From Arachnopeziza araneosa (lineage: Eukaryota; Ascomycota; Leotiomycetes; Helotiales; Arachnopezizaceae), in NCBI GenBank assembly GCA_003988855.1, contig QYAI01000097.1, forward strand, positions 372,001 through 436,000: a DNA stretch of 64,000 bases. Reading direction: 5' to 3'. The notes beneath the pieces were generated by a model. That model saw only the letters and a list, made by a program, of their open reading frames with translations. It did not search any database and was not told where the DNA came from. A program made the translations under genes and the position numbers. Of this stretch, positions 55,366-64,000 are shown in pieces. Position 1 is the stretch's first letter. Every line of letters begins with the position of its first letter.

Positions 55366-57515
55366 TTAATAGTCATCAATTAGAGTAGCATCATATACAA
55401 AGTTCATCCAATTATCAGTCGGAATTGATAAAGTGTCTTCTGTACCTGAGGAAGTTGCATTGATAGGATTAGATGGTAGGAAATCTATCGTCATCTCCAT
55501 CATTTGCTCCACGTTACCTGAATTGTTCCCGGTCTGGAGATCGAAGTCGCTATTTTCGAGCCCATTACTTATCGCTACAGCGGCATCGGCTTCCTTAATC
55601 GTGGTACAAGACCTCAACGACTCCTCCCGCGCTGTTTGAGCGCGCTGCCGTAATTTTTTCAATCTACCCCACAGCATAAGCTCCTTCACATCCATGATCC
55701 TATCAAACCAATCTTGAAAACGACTATCGATGATATCCCACGCACGCTCAGCCAATGGATCTTGTGGCCTAGCTCGTAGCTCAGACAATATCACGGCTAA
55801 AGCATGCCAAGGAGCATAGCTTCTGAAGAGCCAGAGAAAATTGGCTGAAGATGGATGCCGTTCAATCAGCTCTTTGAGACTCAAAACTTTTTCTGCCTGT
55901 TGTATACCTTGAATTGTGGTGTATCTTGATTGCAGATGAGTTGACTGTTGGAGAGGATAGTAAACACTTAGCCAGAGTTTACAACACCAATAATGACTTA
56001 ATATATACGATAGTTTGTCTCGATTATCGGAGAGATTGTATCCAATCAAGTATGTCGATTCAACTCGTTCCGCGAACCGTCTTACGAGATCCTCAATCTC
56101 TGAAAAAGTCGTCTCGGGAGACCTGAAGTTGATTTTTTGAGCTGTAATTAAGGCATCCATGGCAAGCAAAGTGAGCGTCATCTGGGTTGGTCGAGTTCTG
56201 CTTTGGAGAGGATGTTGGCTATCGTAGCTGAAATCTTCATCGTTGAGATTACATGGCATGACAGTTGTGAAGGAGCTTTTATGAAGCATGGTTTCGGAGC
56301 CTCGATCTTCAGAAGCTTTCAGTTCGAGAGCCAGAATACACCACCAGAGTCTTCGTCTCATCTCTGCTTCAAAAGCGCTGAAACTTAGACCATCACCGTC
56401 TTGGTGAAGACCAAGTCCTTGAGCAATACGTATGGCAAGACCTATCAATGTCCAAGTGGACTTAGTCTGGAAGAGAGAGCGCTGTACGACCTGACAAACC
56501 TAGTTAGCACATGCTCTAGGCGTACTTCGTATTTCAATTAAACCCTTACAATATAGATTAAAAAGGCTTGTAATGTAGGGATCTCCAAACTATTTAAGAA
56601 ATCCGCCTGTATTAGAGCCTTTTCTGTACAATTTTTATACCGAGCCATCAAAATGTTCTTTGGTGCCTTGAGATGAGTCTCGCACTCCTCGGTCGTCATG
56701 GTATTAACAGCGGCGAGGTATACAGCGAAAAGAACAGCTTCCAAGCTCCTAAAATTAAGCCGCTGAGTTTTGGGATTCAAAAGCTCTTGCAGGCTCGAAC
56801 CGTAAGTAATTGATGTCGGCTGATGCAAGATCTTAAAAACCGGGTCCACATTGGCAAAATAAAATCGCAATAGAATTTTGACTTCAGCGTTTGATGGCTG
56901 TTTGATTGGCTCGTTAGATAGAGTATGAGCGTCTTGAAAGATAAGATTTGATAAGGGGTCTATTGTATCGCCAGACACGCCCGAGTCCTCAATTTCAAGC
57001 TTATCTTCATCCTCATCATTGAAGTCACCCTCTAAAAGCTGGCGTATATGACCAACCTCATCATCTAGACTTGCCCAGAACTGGGTATTGAGATGTCGTG
57101 AACTCTTGTTCTGTCCCTTGACAAACGCAGCATAATGATCATCGATTGGAACACTAGCTTGACTGCTTCCACCAGAGACACCCCTTTGAGAGAGTGGGGT
57201 AAGTAGAGTTGGGCCTCGACTGTCCCCAGATAGTCCATCCGATGATTCAAAAGTCTGAGAATCGTTGGTTCGATTTACAAGCATTCCCTCTAAACGTTTG
57301 ATACGCCGCAATAATTCAACATCACGCTCCTCCTCAGCATCCTCTCTCGCTCGCGGGATGCGAGGACGACGAGTAGGGTAGATACATTCTAGGTCGTATT
57401 TGTAACATGGATCACATGGAACAAGTTTGTCGCATTTGATCTTCCGTCGATGGCAGCTTGTACAGCTCAATGTTTTGCGGATTGGTGTCTTTTGATGAGA
57501 TGAGGGGTCTGTCAT
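55366..57515 (-). CDS. Zn2Cys6 fungal transcription factor with Fungal_trans domain
   Basis: Exons 57515-56550 and 56490-55366 across a 59 bp intron give 696 residues. After MTDPSSHQKTPIRKT comes the zinc cluster, CTSCHRRKIKC followed by CDPC and the last Cys of LECIYP, six cysteines with usual spacing. A helix rich in Glu/Arg (DVELLRRIKRLEGML) is the likely dimerisation coiled coil. The middle homology region includes LLRFYFANVDPVFKILH, VLFAVYLAAVNTMTTEEC, then across the intron VVQRSLFQTKSTWTLIGLAI, RIAQGLGLHQDG and MRRRLWWCILALE, the core of the Fungal_trans (PF04082) domain. The C-terminus is acidic (activation-like). Targets unknown. Confidence 0.93.
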
Positions 57516-58330
57516 CGTCGATGTCGACGATGCGACGTGTGCATCTACAAGCTGCGGAAAGAGATACGATACGATACGGTTTCTATGTTTCCTCAAGTTC
57601 TGGGTACGATTAAAATCTAAAGAGTATAAGCTCGGAACAATATCTCTCCGACTATAAATTATGTAATATATATTTTTTTTCTTTAAGTATTTCTAGTGCA
57701 TTTTATAGCGTATATTAAGTATAAGTTAATACAATATAAATATATTTTTAAAAATATTAAGTTAAGTTATTAGTAATAAAAAACTTAATTTAGTCGCCGA
57801 ATTGCTAACGTACATATGCTGACAGCGAGATCATCACTGGCATGGCAGCCACAGGAAAAAACATGGATCTGCACGAGGTACTCATACAATGGCAACAAAA
57901 TCCCGATGCTGCTGCAAACGGTTGGCAATGAATTGTGTGGGTAGCAGAGGAATATTACCGCGGAACTGAAGCGTAAGAGATCGGCTTCATATGGCGAAAG
58001 GTTTAAGATACGGCGAGAAAGAACGTTTGTGGACGGTTTAGCGTTTTGCTTGCATGCCTGGTTCCCTTTACAAATTCCACTTCCTCAGCCTAAGATAGCC
58101 TTTAAGCCACTAAGTGGGTATCGGGCGCACCTACCTACCCGTGGGCTAAGTGCCTACACTAGCCGCACGCCAAAGAATCGAGTGTCACCACCCTCTCTTC
58201 CAGATGTCAGCCTCGGCGGTTCTGCAGCCCTGTATTGGGAAAACATAATGGCATGGTCAACACAGAGAACGCATCATGCAGTTGACTGCATATCACTTCA
58301 AGTTGCGGAGGGGACTTTCGAGCGTTCGCA
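57516..58330. other. promoter side of the Zn2Cys6 gene and an AT-rich block
   Basis: 57655-57790 is almost pure A/T. Downstream of it no gene is supported. Confidence 0.5.
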
Positions 58331-59626
58331 CGAAAGTGAACCAAGGGGCCTATGATCAATTTCAGCAATGGAACACAACACAACAAAGCACGCTCCTCAG
58401 AGAAGCCCAGCAGCCATATCCCTTAGCCATCTGTACATATCTGGAATCGGAGCTTGCACCGAGAAAACAGTCTTTATTTGGGGCAAGATGGTCTACAAGA
58501 CTTCTTGGCTGGGCCGCGGTTGAAACCTAACACTGCGCCAATTATTTTCCTCACAAGGTATCCAATTTCAGAGTGGCTAAGGTCTCTAGGCGCCCGGTTT
58601 CGCATCGATCCCGAACTCTTTCGACAGAATATCAACTTTCTAGAAGTAAAGCCATTTTTCGATTTGCCAGCACTACCTTCGTTTTCACAGAACATCCTTA
58701 ATTGAGAATTACCACCCTCTACAAAAGACACACTGCGATCAATCCGACGGATCGGCAAAAATATAGAAGAGATGCGCCCAAAGTTGTCCAAGCTTGATGC
58801 TTTCCCATTGAAGGAAGAGGCCGGCCTTCCCTACGCAAGTTCGAACATAATGTTGGACATGTGGGAACGGGAGCAACCCGTGATGCATGCTTGTGGTCAT
58901 GACATGCACATGGCGTATCTAATGGTGGCGTCTAAGCTGATGAAAAATGCCCGAGACACCTAGACTGGCACTTTGATCTCAATATTTCGGCCAAGTGAAG
59001 AATTCACTAGTGGTGCGCAAGCCATGATTGACGATGATTTATATGATAAAATTCCTGTACCAGATGCTGTCTTTGGGCAGCACTCATTGCCCATAATGAG
59101 TGGTATGGTAAGCATCAAAGAAGGGCCAATTCTCGTGTCGTCAGACACGATGTCAATTCGGATCTTCCGGACCATGGGGTATCCAGCAAACTCACAAATA
59201 GCCATAGGTTCTGCAGCAGTTGCAGGCAAAATTGTAGCTCAATTCAAGTCTTTAGCTTCCAAAGTCGAAGGAGACGAGTATGCCTCTATCATGGCTACTG
59301 AGATCCACGCCGCAACGTCTGCCTCGGTCTGGGTGGGCGACATCAATCTAGTCCTGGATATCAAAGCATACTCTCCGTTGATTCGCGAACAGTTACATCC
59401 GGCCGTCATTCATCTTGTTCAGTTTGAATGCAAGACTGCTGGAGCGAACTTGCTCCCTCGAATCACAACAAAAGGTACGGCTCCGATGACAAACGACAGC
59501 ACCGAGCTAGCACTCCCACTCTCGAATGCATTGAAAGATTACTTCGGAGAAAAGTTGGTTCTAGATCGCATTCCAAAGCGTCCTTGCGAATATTTCACAG
59601 TACTGACATCACTACTTGATTTTTAA
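58331..59626 (+). pseudogene. chimeric relic: CorA-like N-terminal fragment joined to an M20 amidohydrolase fragment
   Basis: 58343-58785 encodes YDQFQQWNTTQQSTLLREAQ and, one frame over, ENSLYLGQDGLQDFLAG and FLTRYPISEWLRSLGARFRI, then PFFDLPALPSFSQNI; a base loss near 58702 leads to LRITTLYKRHTAIN. This resembles the variable N-terminal part of fungal CorA-like transporter proteins. From ~58785 the sequence is an M20 hydrolase: LDAFPLKEEAGLPYAS, VMHACGHDMHMAYLM (metal site), a TAG at 58963, then GTLISIFRPSEEFTSGAQAM and VPDAVFGQHSLPIMSG. The C-terminal catalytic part decays before 59626. The TAG fits TGG to TAG. The joint between the two fragments suggests a rearrangement in decayed DNA. 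Confidence 0.7.
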
Positions 59627-60928
59627 ATTAAACTTAGCTATAATTACGTACTATTACTACTTTAGATAATATTATGCGTGGATGAACTCGGTCTTGTATT
59701 CTGCTCGGACTTCATAATTGCTTTGTAACTTTAAGGCTTACCATCGAGGTTTTAGCAGTTCATAGGTGCTAATTTTCGAAGACTTCGGGTGAGCTGCAGG
59801 CTGGCGCTCAGGTCTGTTGAGTTGGAATGAAGATAAAACTCATTGAACAAGAAGTTGACAAATCACTTAGTAAAACTGTCCCGTCATATTATTGGATGAG
59901 AGGTTGGAACCAACCCCTGCTCATGACTCATCTGCCGCTGCCAAGACTGAAGTAGGTGGTCTCGCGGCAGGTAGCGATCATGTGATCGTATGAGTCAGCT
60001 GGTTGCCGGGTGAATTTTTCTAGACTAAAACCTTAGCGCAGCTCGGTCTACCTTTACCTTTCCTTTTCTATTATAATACTAGATCTTAGCCCACACCAAG
60101 AAATCATACCATAAAACAAATTCTCACTTCATTTCATCTCCACCCTTGTACATGCTTTTATTCCAATCCAGACCTCCAACGCGAAGAACCTCTGCCTGTT
60201 TCCCGTCATTCTGATGTATTTTCGCGTATGCTCTTCCTACTGCATTTTCTTTTCCGTCCCTTTAGAGTTATTGTAGTCGGAAAAATATACTCTGCCGGTG
60301 TTGGCAGGCAGTATAGAGGTTGAGATGTTGTTCTCGCCGCCGCCGCAAGGCGCATTATAAGTCTCAATGTCCCAGGGCCCTTGACATTCAAATTATACAC
60401 TCCACTGTCCAGACCCAGTGTCCTTCTTGTCTAATCAACATAAGCTCACAAGCACTGTCGGGGAGGGAAGCGTTCAAGAACGAAGAGGTATCCATCACGG
60501 TGTTTGGAAGACCTACAACGGTGGTGACTCAAGTGGGAGCTATGGAGATCTGAAGTCAGCATGGTTCGGCGGGGATCAGGAGTGGTGAGTTTGATGAATA
60601 CATGCCTCAATCAAAAAATCTCGCTATTATTGCTATTTTTGGAGTGTTGTCTCGCTTTTTGTTGAGGTGTGTGATCAAGCGAGACAGGCCATGCGTCGAA
60701 TCCTCGCAGATGGTCGCAAGTGGACTTTGTGTACCCGACGGGCAAAAGCGAAGGAATTCATATCGAGCTGGCTCTATTGGCTAGGAGTATGCTTGTCGAG
60801 AGATCGGGAGAAGGGCGTGAGATGATTTCGTGTGATTATTCGTATGAAGATTAGAGAATGCTAAGCCGAGTTTGACTTGATAGAGCAGTGATGTTATACT
60901 GAGCTCTGTCGAGTGGCTGGATATCTAT
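59627..60928. other. intergenic, no supported gene
   Basis: Short frames near 60206-60553 are not recognisable. Nothing else seen. Confidence 0.45.
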
Positions 60929-61482
60929 TACTGCGTCAGCTAAGGCTGACGTCTTGTAACCGCGTATTGCGAAGGAATGTTTCTGCTCTAGACTGACTTG
61001 CAAAGAACTTCAAGTCAGAATTAAACTAGTCACAGAGTTTAATTTTGGACAATCTTTAGGAACCCAAAGGATATTAATGATCCGGTGAGTAGACCGATGT
61101 CCGGAAAAGGGGGAAGGGGGGCAGGAGCAGAGGGTTCAGTACCTTGATGCGCAATGATGACAAGAAAACAGCTTTTAAAGTCATAATATCTGAGCGCTAT
61201 TAAGTAAACCCTGTTATACTGCGTTAGCTAAGGCTAACGTCTTGTAACTGCGCGATGCGAAGGAATGTTTCTGCTCTAGACTGACTTGCGAAGAACTTCG
61301 AGTCAGAATTAAACTAGTTACAGAGTTTAACTTTGGACAATCTTGAGGAACCCAAAGGATATTAATGATCCGGTGGGAAGACCGTTGTCCGTAAAGGGGG
61401 GAGGGGGGGCAGAGTGTTCAGTACCTTGATGCGCAATGATGAGACCGAAACGACCTTGAAGTCGTGATATCTGAGCCATCGT
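60929..61482 (+). repeat. tandem direct repeat of ~270 bp with conserved hairpins
   Basis: 60929-61200 and 61217-61482 are two copies differing mostly by transitions. Each starts TACTGCG and holds a hairpin, CGTCAGC-TAAG-GCTGACG in copy 1 and CGTTAGC-TAAG-GCTAACG in copy 2. A second hairpin (CTGACTTG...CAAGTCAG in copy 1) follows about 60 bp later. Shared blocks include AACCCAAAGGATATTAATGA, a G-rich run, and TCAGTACCTTGATGCGCAAT. TGTTATACTG precedes copy 2 and occurs near copy 1. It may be the remains of tandem long terminal repeats or an unknown repeat; no coding potential. Confidence 0.8.
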
Positions 61483-62239
61483 AGTGCAGCAGATCGTGTA
61501 TCCTATCGTTGCATCTTTGTGCCCCGATAGTCCTGCAATAATGTGGTAAGGTCGTATATGTGGCAGGTGCAGGCGGAAACATCCTCGAGTGAGTGAACAG
61601 AAGTGGTTGAGCGGTATGATGGACGATACGAAGTCGTGAGTCCGTTCAATAGAGTGATGCTCGATATACTGTTGCAGAAATTATTGTCGCAGATTAAAAT
61701 ATTGTTTCTCGATCGTGTTGTTGTGTTGTTGATAAAGTTGTTGTGTTGTTCTGGTGGAGAGAAGAGAGAAGGAGAGAGAAGGAACCCTACCTATCTGGTA
61801 TTATTCTGAGTGACATAATGTGCTCTTGAATACGACGGCAGGTGCGTCTCAATTTGTTGCAATAACTAGATGCACAAGTGTGGAAGCTATGAAACACTTC
61901 TTTGACGATATATAGGCTGCAGCATAGGTCCCCATGGTGCGAGTAGTTTTAGCCCATACGGTCAGGTTATGGCTCAAGCCGCATTTGAGCCTCATTTTGA
62001 TTACGTGTATGTATTTGAATTGCTTTCTAATCTTGCTTTCTTTACTGATTCTAGCTTGTAACCGTCTTTCCCCATAACTTTGTTTACTTATATGTAAAGA
62101 AGTATATCCTCAATCGCTCTAAAACCCCCCCATGCGTAACCACACCTGAACCTCACCTCGCAATATTAATAGAGATTTTATTAATTACAAGCGAAGTTCT
62201 CAGTTACTGGCTCGCAGTTTATATCTTTAGGACGCTACG
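61483..62239. other. intergenic
   Basis: No gene seen; GT/TG-rich segment at 61710-61760. Confidence 0.45.
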
Positions 62240-62360
62240 GATTTCAGGGTGAGAAAAAGGAATGATATCGATGGGTGGGTAAGAGGATGTTGATTTCTCA
62301 GCAGAGAATCTGACGTGAAACCCTCTTTTATGCACACAGTTCCCACTGCTCCTTCCCAAT
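62240..62360 (-). repeat. promoter-like dispersed repeat, copy 2
   Basis: Reverse complement of this stretch matches 6340-6475. The identical core TAAAAGAGGGTTTCACGTCA lies at about 62308-62330 on the minus strand, preceded by CATAAAA in place of the TATAAAA of copy 1. Confidence 0.65.
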
Positions 62361-63511
62361 TTGTCCGCAGAGTGCATACGATAAGCGAGGAATTACAGCG
62401 CGGTAGAAGAAGCGAGTATATTGATTCAGAGGCTTATCTCGCAATTTTTAGATCACGTCTAACTTGCAGCTGCAATTGATTTATTCTAAGGAGTGTTTTC
62501 ATCGGTTTCTTATGTTTTCTCTTACTCGCAAATTCGTCTCTGAGAACCTCTCTAAGTGTTCGAGTGACGTCTATACTCTGCCAGATTGTCGTTCTAGCTA
62601 CGCTAATCTCACAAATTTCTAGCAAAAGCACTCAAGGTGCTTAGTTTGCTCCTCCAAATTCCGGGAATCTGGACTTGGTTTGGTGATCTTGGTATATCTG
62701 CTTTAATTACCTAGCTGTAAGAAAATCGGCCAAGTGCGGCTTGTGCAACTATGTAGTGTAATATATTGTTCTTGTTGCAGGGAACCTTGGACAGGTGAGA
62801 AAGAGTCTAGGTATTCTGCACGAAATCCAGAAGTCAGAATAGGCTTTAACATGTCACGGGGTCCGTGAAGTCAACCTCGCTTATTGACTTGGCATGTGTT
62901 CACCCAGAAGTAGCAGTCGAGCATGAGTGCTGATGTTTACCTTACCTTCACTCATAGAATCACCAATGTGAAGAAGGACAAATGTATCTCTGCGATAACT
63001 GTTCTAGTGCTGAATTCGATTCTTTGGCCAAACCGAATACGAAATCCATCAAGACCATCCCAGTTTTCCTAGTATGATAAGGTACATAAACGCCTATACG
63101 CCCTTGCAATGCTCACTGTAATTGGGGAATGAATAAATGCATTCCTCGGAAACTTTTGAAGATTATTTAGATGTGCTGTTGGGTGGATTACATCTAGGGA
63201 ACCCCAACCCTTGTAGGCTCTGTTCTCCCCTAAGATGAGCATTGCTGATATTGGACGCATGTAGTTTACTATCGTGTAGAAGCTCCTACCTTGAACTATT
63301 TAGTAACCTAGAGAAAGCTGAGTCGTTACAATAGTATACCTCGGTTTTCTTGCCTTTATTTTCTAAGCTTCAACTACAACAATACACATTCCTTTTTCGG
63401 TAAAACATTAAATAGCCTATATGATGAAAGTACCTTCGAATGAAGTCATGCTCGCTCTTGATTTATATTCTCAATGCTCAAATCCGCTTTCCATCCACAT
63501 CGATCCGACTC
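62361..63511. other. intergenic, no supported gene
   Basis: A minus frame at 62434-62631 (65 codons) is open but unrecognised. Otherwise nothing. Confidence 0.45.
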
Positions 63512-64000
63512 TCAACTTTCATAATACCCACAATCCTCACACCCACCTACCGTCCCCTGGACCGGCTCACTCCAAAACACACTTCCTTGTTCGAAAGCTC
63601 CATCATTCGGAGTTTGAGTCGCCTTCGGCGCTGGTGGATCCTCCTCCCATATCCAGCCACAAATAAATCCCCCGCCAAATAACTCGCAACCACTGAGTGT
63701 CTTCCCCTCAGCGCATTCATATAACGTTTGATTCATTACTGTTTTTATTGCTGCTTCGATGGCTTCTCGAAACGCGGTCTGTGAGGTGGTTTCAGGGGTG
63801 TTGCCACGTTTATGGTTCGAGTTAGAAATGTTATGATTAGAAGAGTGGGAGAAGGAGGGGACGGAAGACCAGTTCCACCATTCACATGTCTTTGCTGGTG
63901 GAGAACTTATGGTGGTCGTTGTGTTTGATGGCGTTAGTATCGATGATAATCTCGCTGTCGGCTCTAAAATAGAGCCGAGAGATGGGATTGCTGCTCCCAA
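63512..64000 (-). CDS. C-terminal part of an unknown protein, cut by the window edge
   Basis: An open frame enters from the right edge and stops at 63512, giving 162 residues without a visible start. It is Ser/Thr/Asn-rich at first (ILTPSNTTTTISSPPAKTCE), then has FREAIEAAIKTVMNQTLYEC and LSGCELFGGGFICGWIWEED, and ends VGGCEDCGYYES. Cysteines are concentrated in the last 80 residues, consistent with an extracytoplasmic protein, but the signal region is outside the window. Not recognised. Confidence 0.5.
   Translation of the reverse strand: MGAAIPSLGSILEPTARLSSILTPSNTTTTISSPPAKTCEWWNWSSVPSFSHSSNHNISNSNHKRGNTPETTSQTAFREAIEAAIKTVMNQTLYECAEGKTLSGCELFGGGFICGWIWEEDPPAPKATQTPNDGAFEQGSVFWSEPVQGTVGGCEDCGYYES

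Noticed and set aside
61180..61200. C box-like ATGATGA and D box-like CTGA with a GCGC terminal stem in repeat copy 1 (also in copy 2, weaker)
   Set aside because: The boxes are only about 40 nt apart, too close for a fungal C/D snoRNA, and copy 2 loses the closing stem.
62434..62631. 65-codon minus frame with a helix-turn-helix-like look
   Set aside because: Too short and no confident similarity.
1..64000. tRNA genes, rRNA genes and CRISPR arrays
   Set aside because: No GTTCGAA-type T-loop with a matching cloverleaf, no rRNA-like sequence and no regularly spaced repeats were seen.

Overview
The window is genomic DNA of a filamentous ascomycete (Pezizomycotina). The evidence is short GT-AG introns of about 44-130 bp (one longer), two Zn2Cys6 regulators, fungal-type secreted enzymes, a mitochondrial acetylornithine aminotransferase, and repeats and relics whose damage is dominated by C:G to T:A changes of the repeat-induced point mutation (RIP) kind. 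A leotiomycete (Helotiales-like) origin is my impression from protein resemblance and is not proven. Exon joins were made by hand; each stated join keeps the reading frame and uses GT-AG borders.

Layout. 1-6.3 kb is relic-rich: a ferroportin remnant, a two-copy coding-like repeat, a glutathione S-transferase remnant, a live-looking small secreted Cys-rich protein, and a broken PAQR/Izh receptor. 6.9-15.5 kb holds intact genes: a BTB protein, an AA9 lytic polysaccharide monooxygenase, an F-box/ankyrin protein facing DPH1 across 191 bp, and an M20 amidohydrolase. 16.1-20.5 kb holds a Zn2Cys6 regulator and a Dal5-type permease; GATA-like sites sit between the amidohydrolase and the regulator. 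21-24.7 kb holds an RBR-type ubiquitin ligase and an Hsp70-like gene, both broken. 24.7-29.4 kb has an eight-Cys secreted protein, a DUF1996 secreted protein and a frameshifted cutinase. 31-36.2 kb has ARG8, a DHA1 drug/H+ antiporter and a short cytochrome P450-like gene.

The most unusual object is 36545-44235. Inverted copies of a ~190 bp sequence, each starting TA-CAGTA, bound about 7.7 kb. Inside are an intact CCCH zinc-finger gene with a duplicated tail, an ORF read through five TAG/TGA stops, an intact IS630/Tc1-type DDE transposase, and a broken IRG-like (interferon-inducible-type) GTPase. Whether this is one large transposon with cargo or a nest of separate insertions cannot be settled from one copy.

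45-57.5 kb continues with a permease carrying two one-base frameshifts, a NIPA-type Mg2+ transporter, an SGNH hydrolase, a 2EXR protein, an NmrA-like reductase and a second Zn2Cys6 regulator. 58-64 kb is gene-poor: a chimeric relic (CorA-like fragment joined to an M20 fragment), a ~270 bp tandem repeat with hairpins, the inverted partner of a promoter-like repeat at 6.3 kb, and an ORF running off the right edge.

At least nine recognisable genes or fragments are broken, against about eighteen intact ones. That suggests a decaying accessory region mixed with conserved housekeeping genes.
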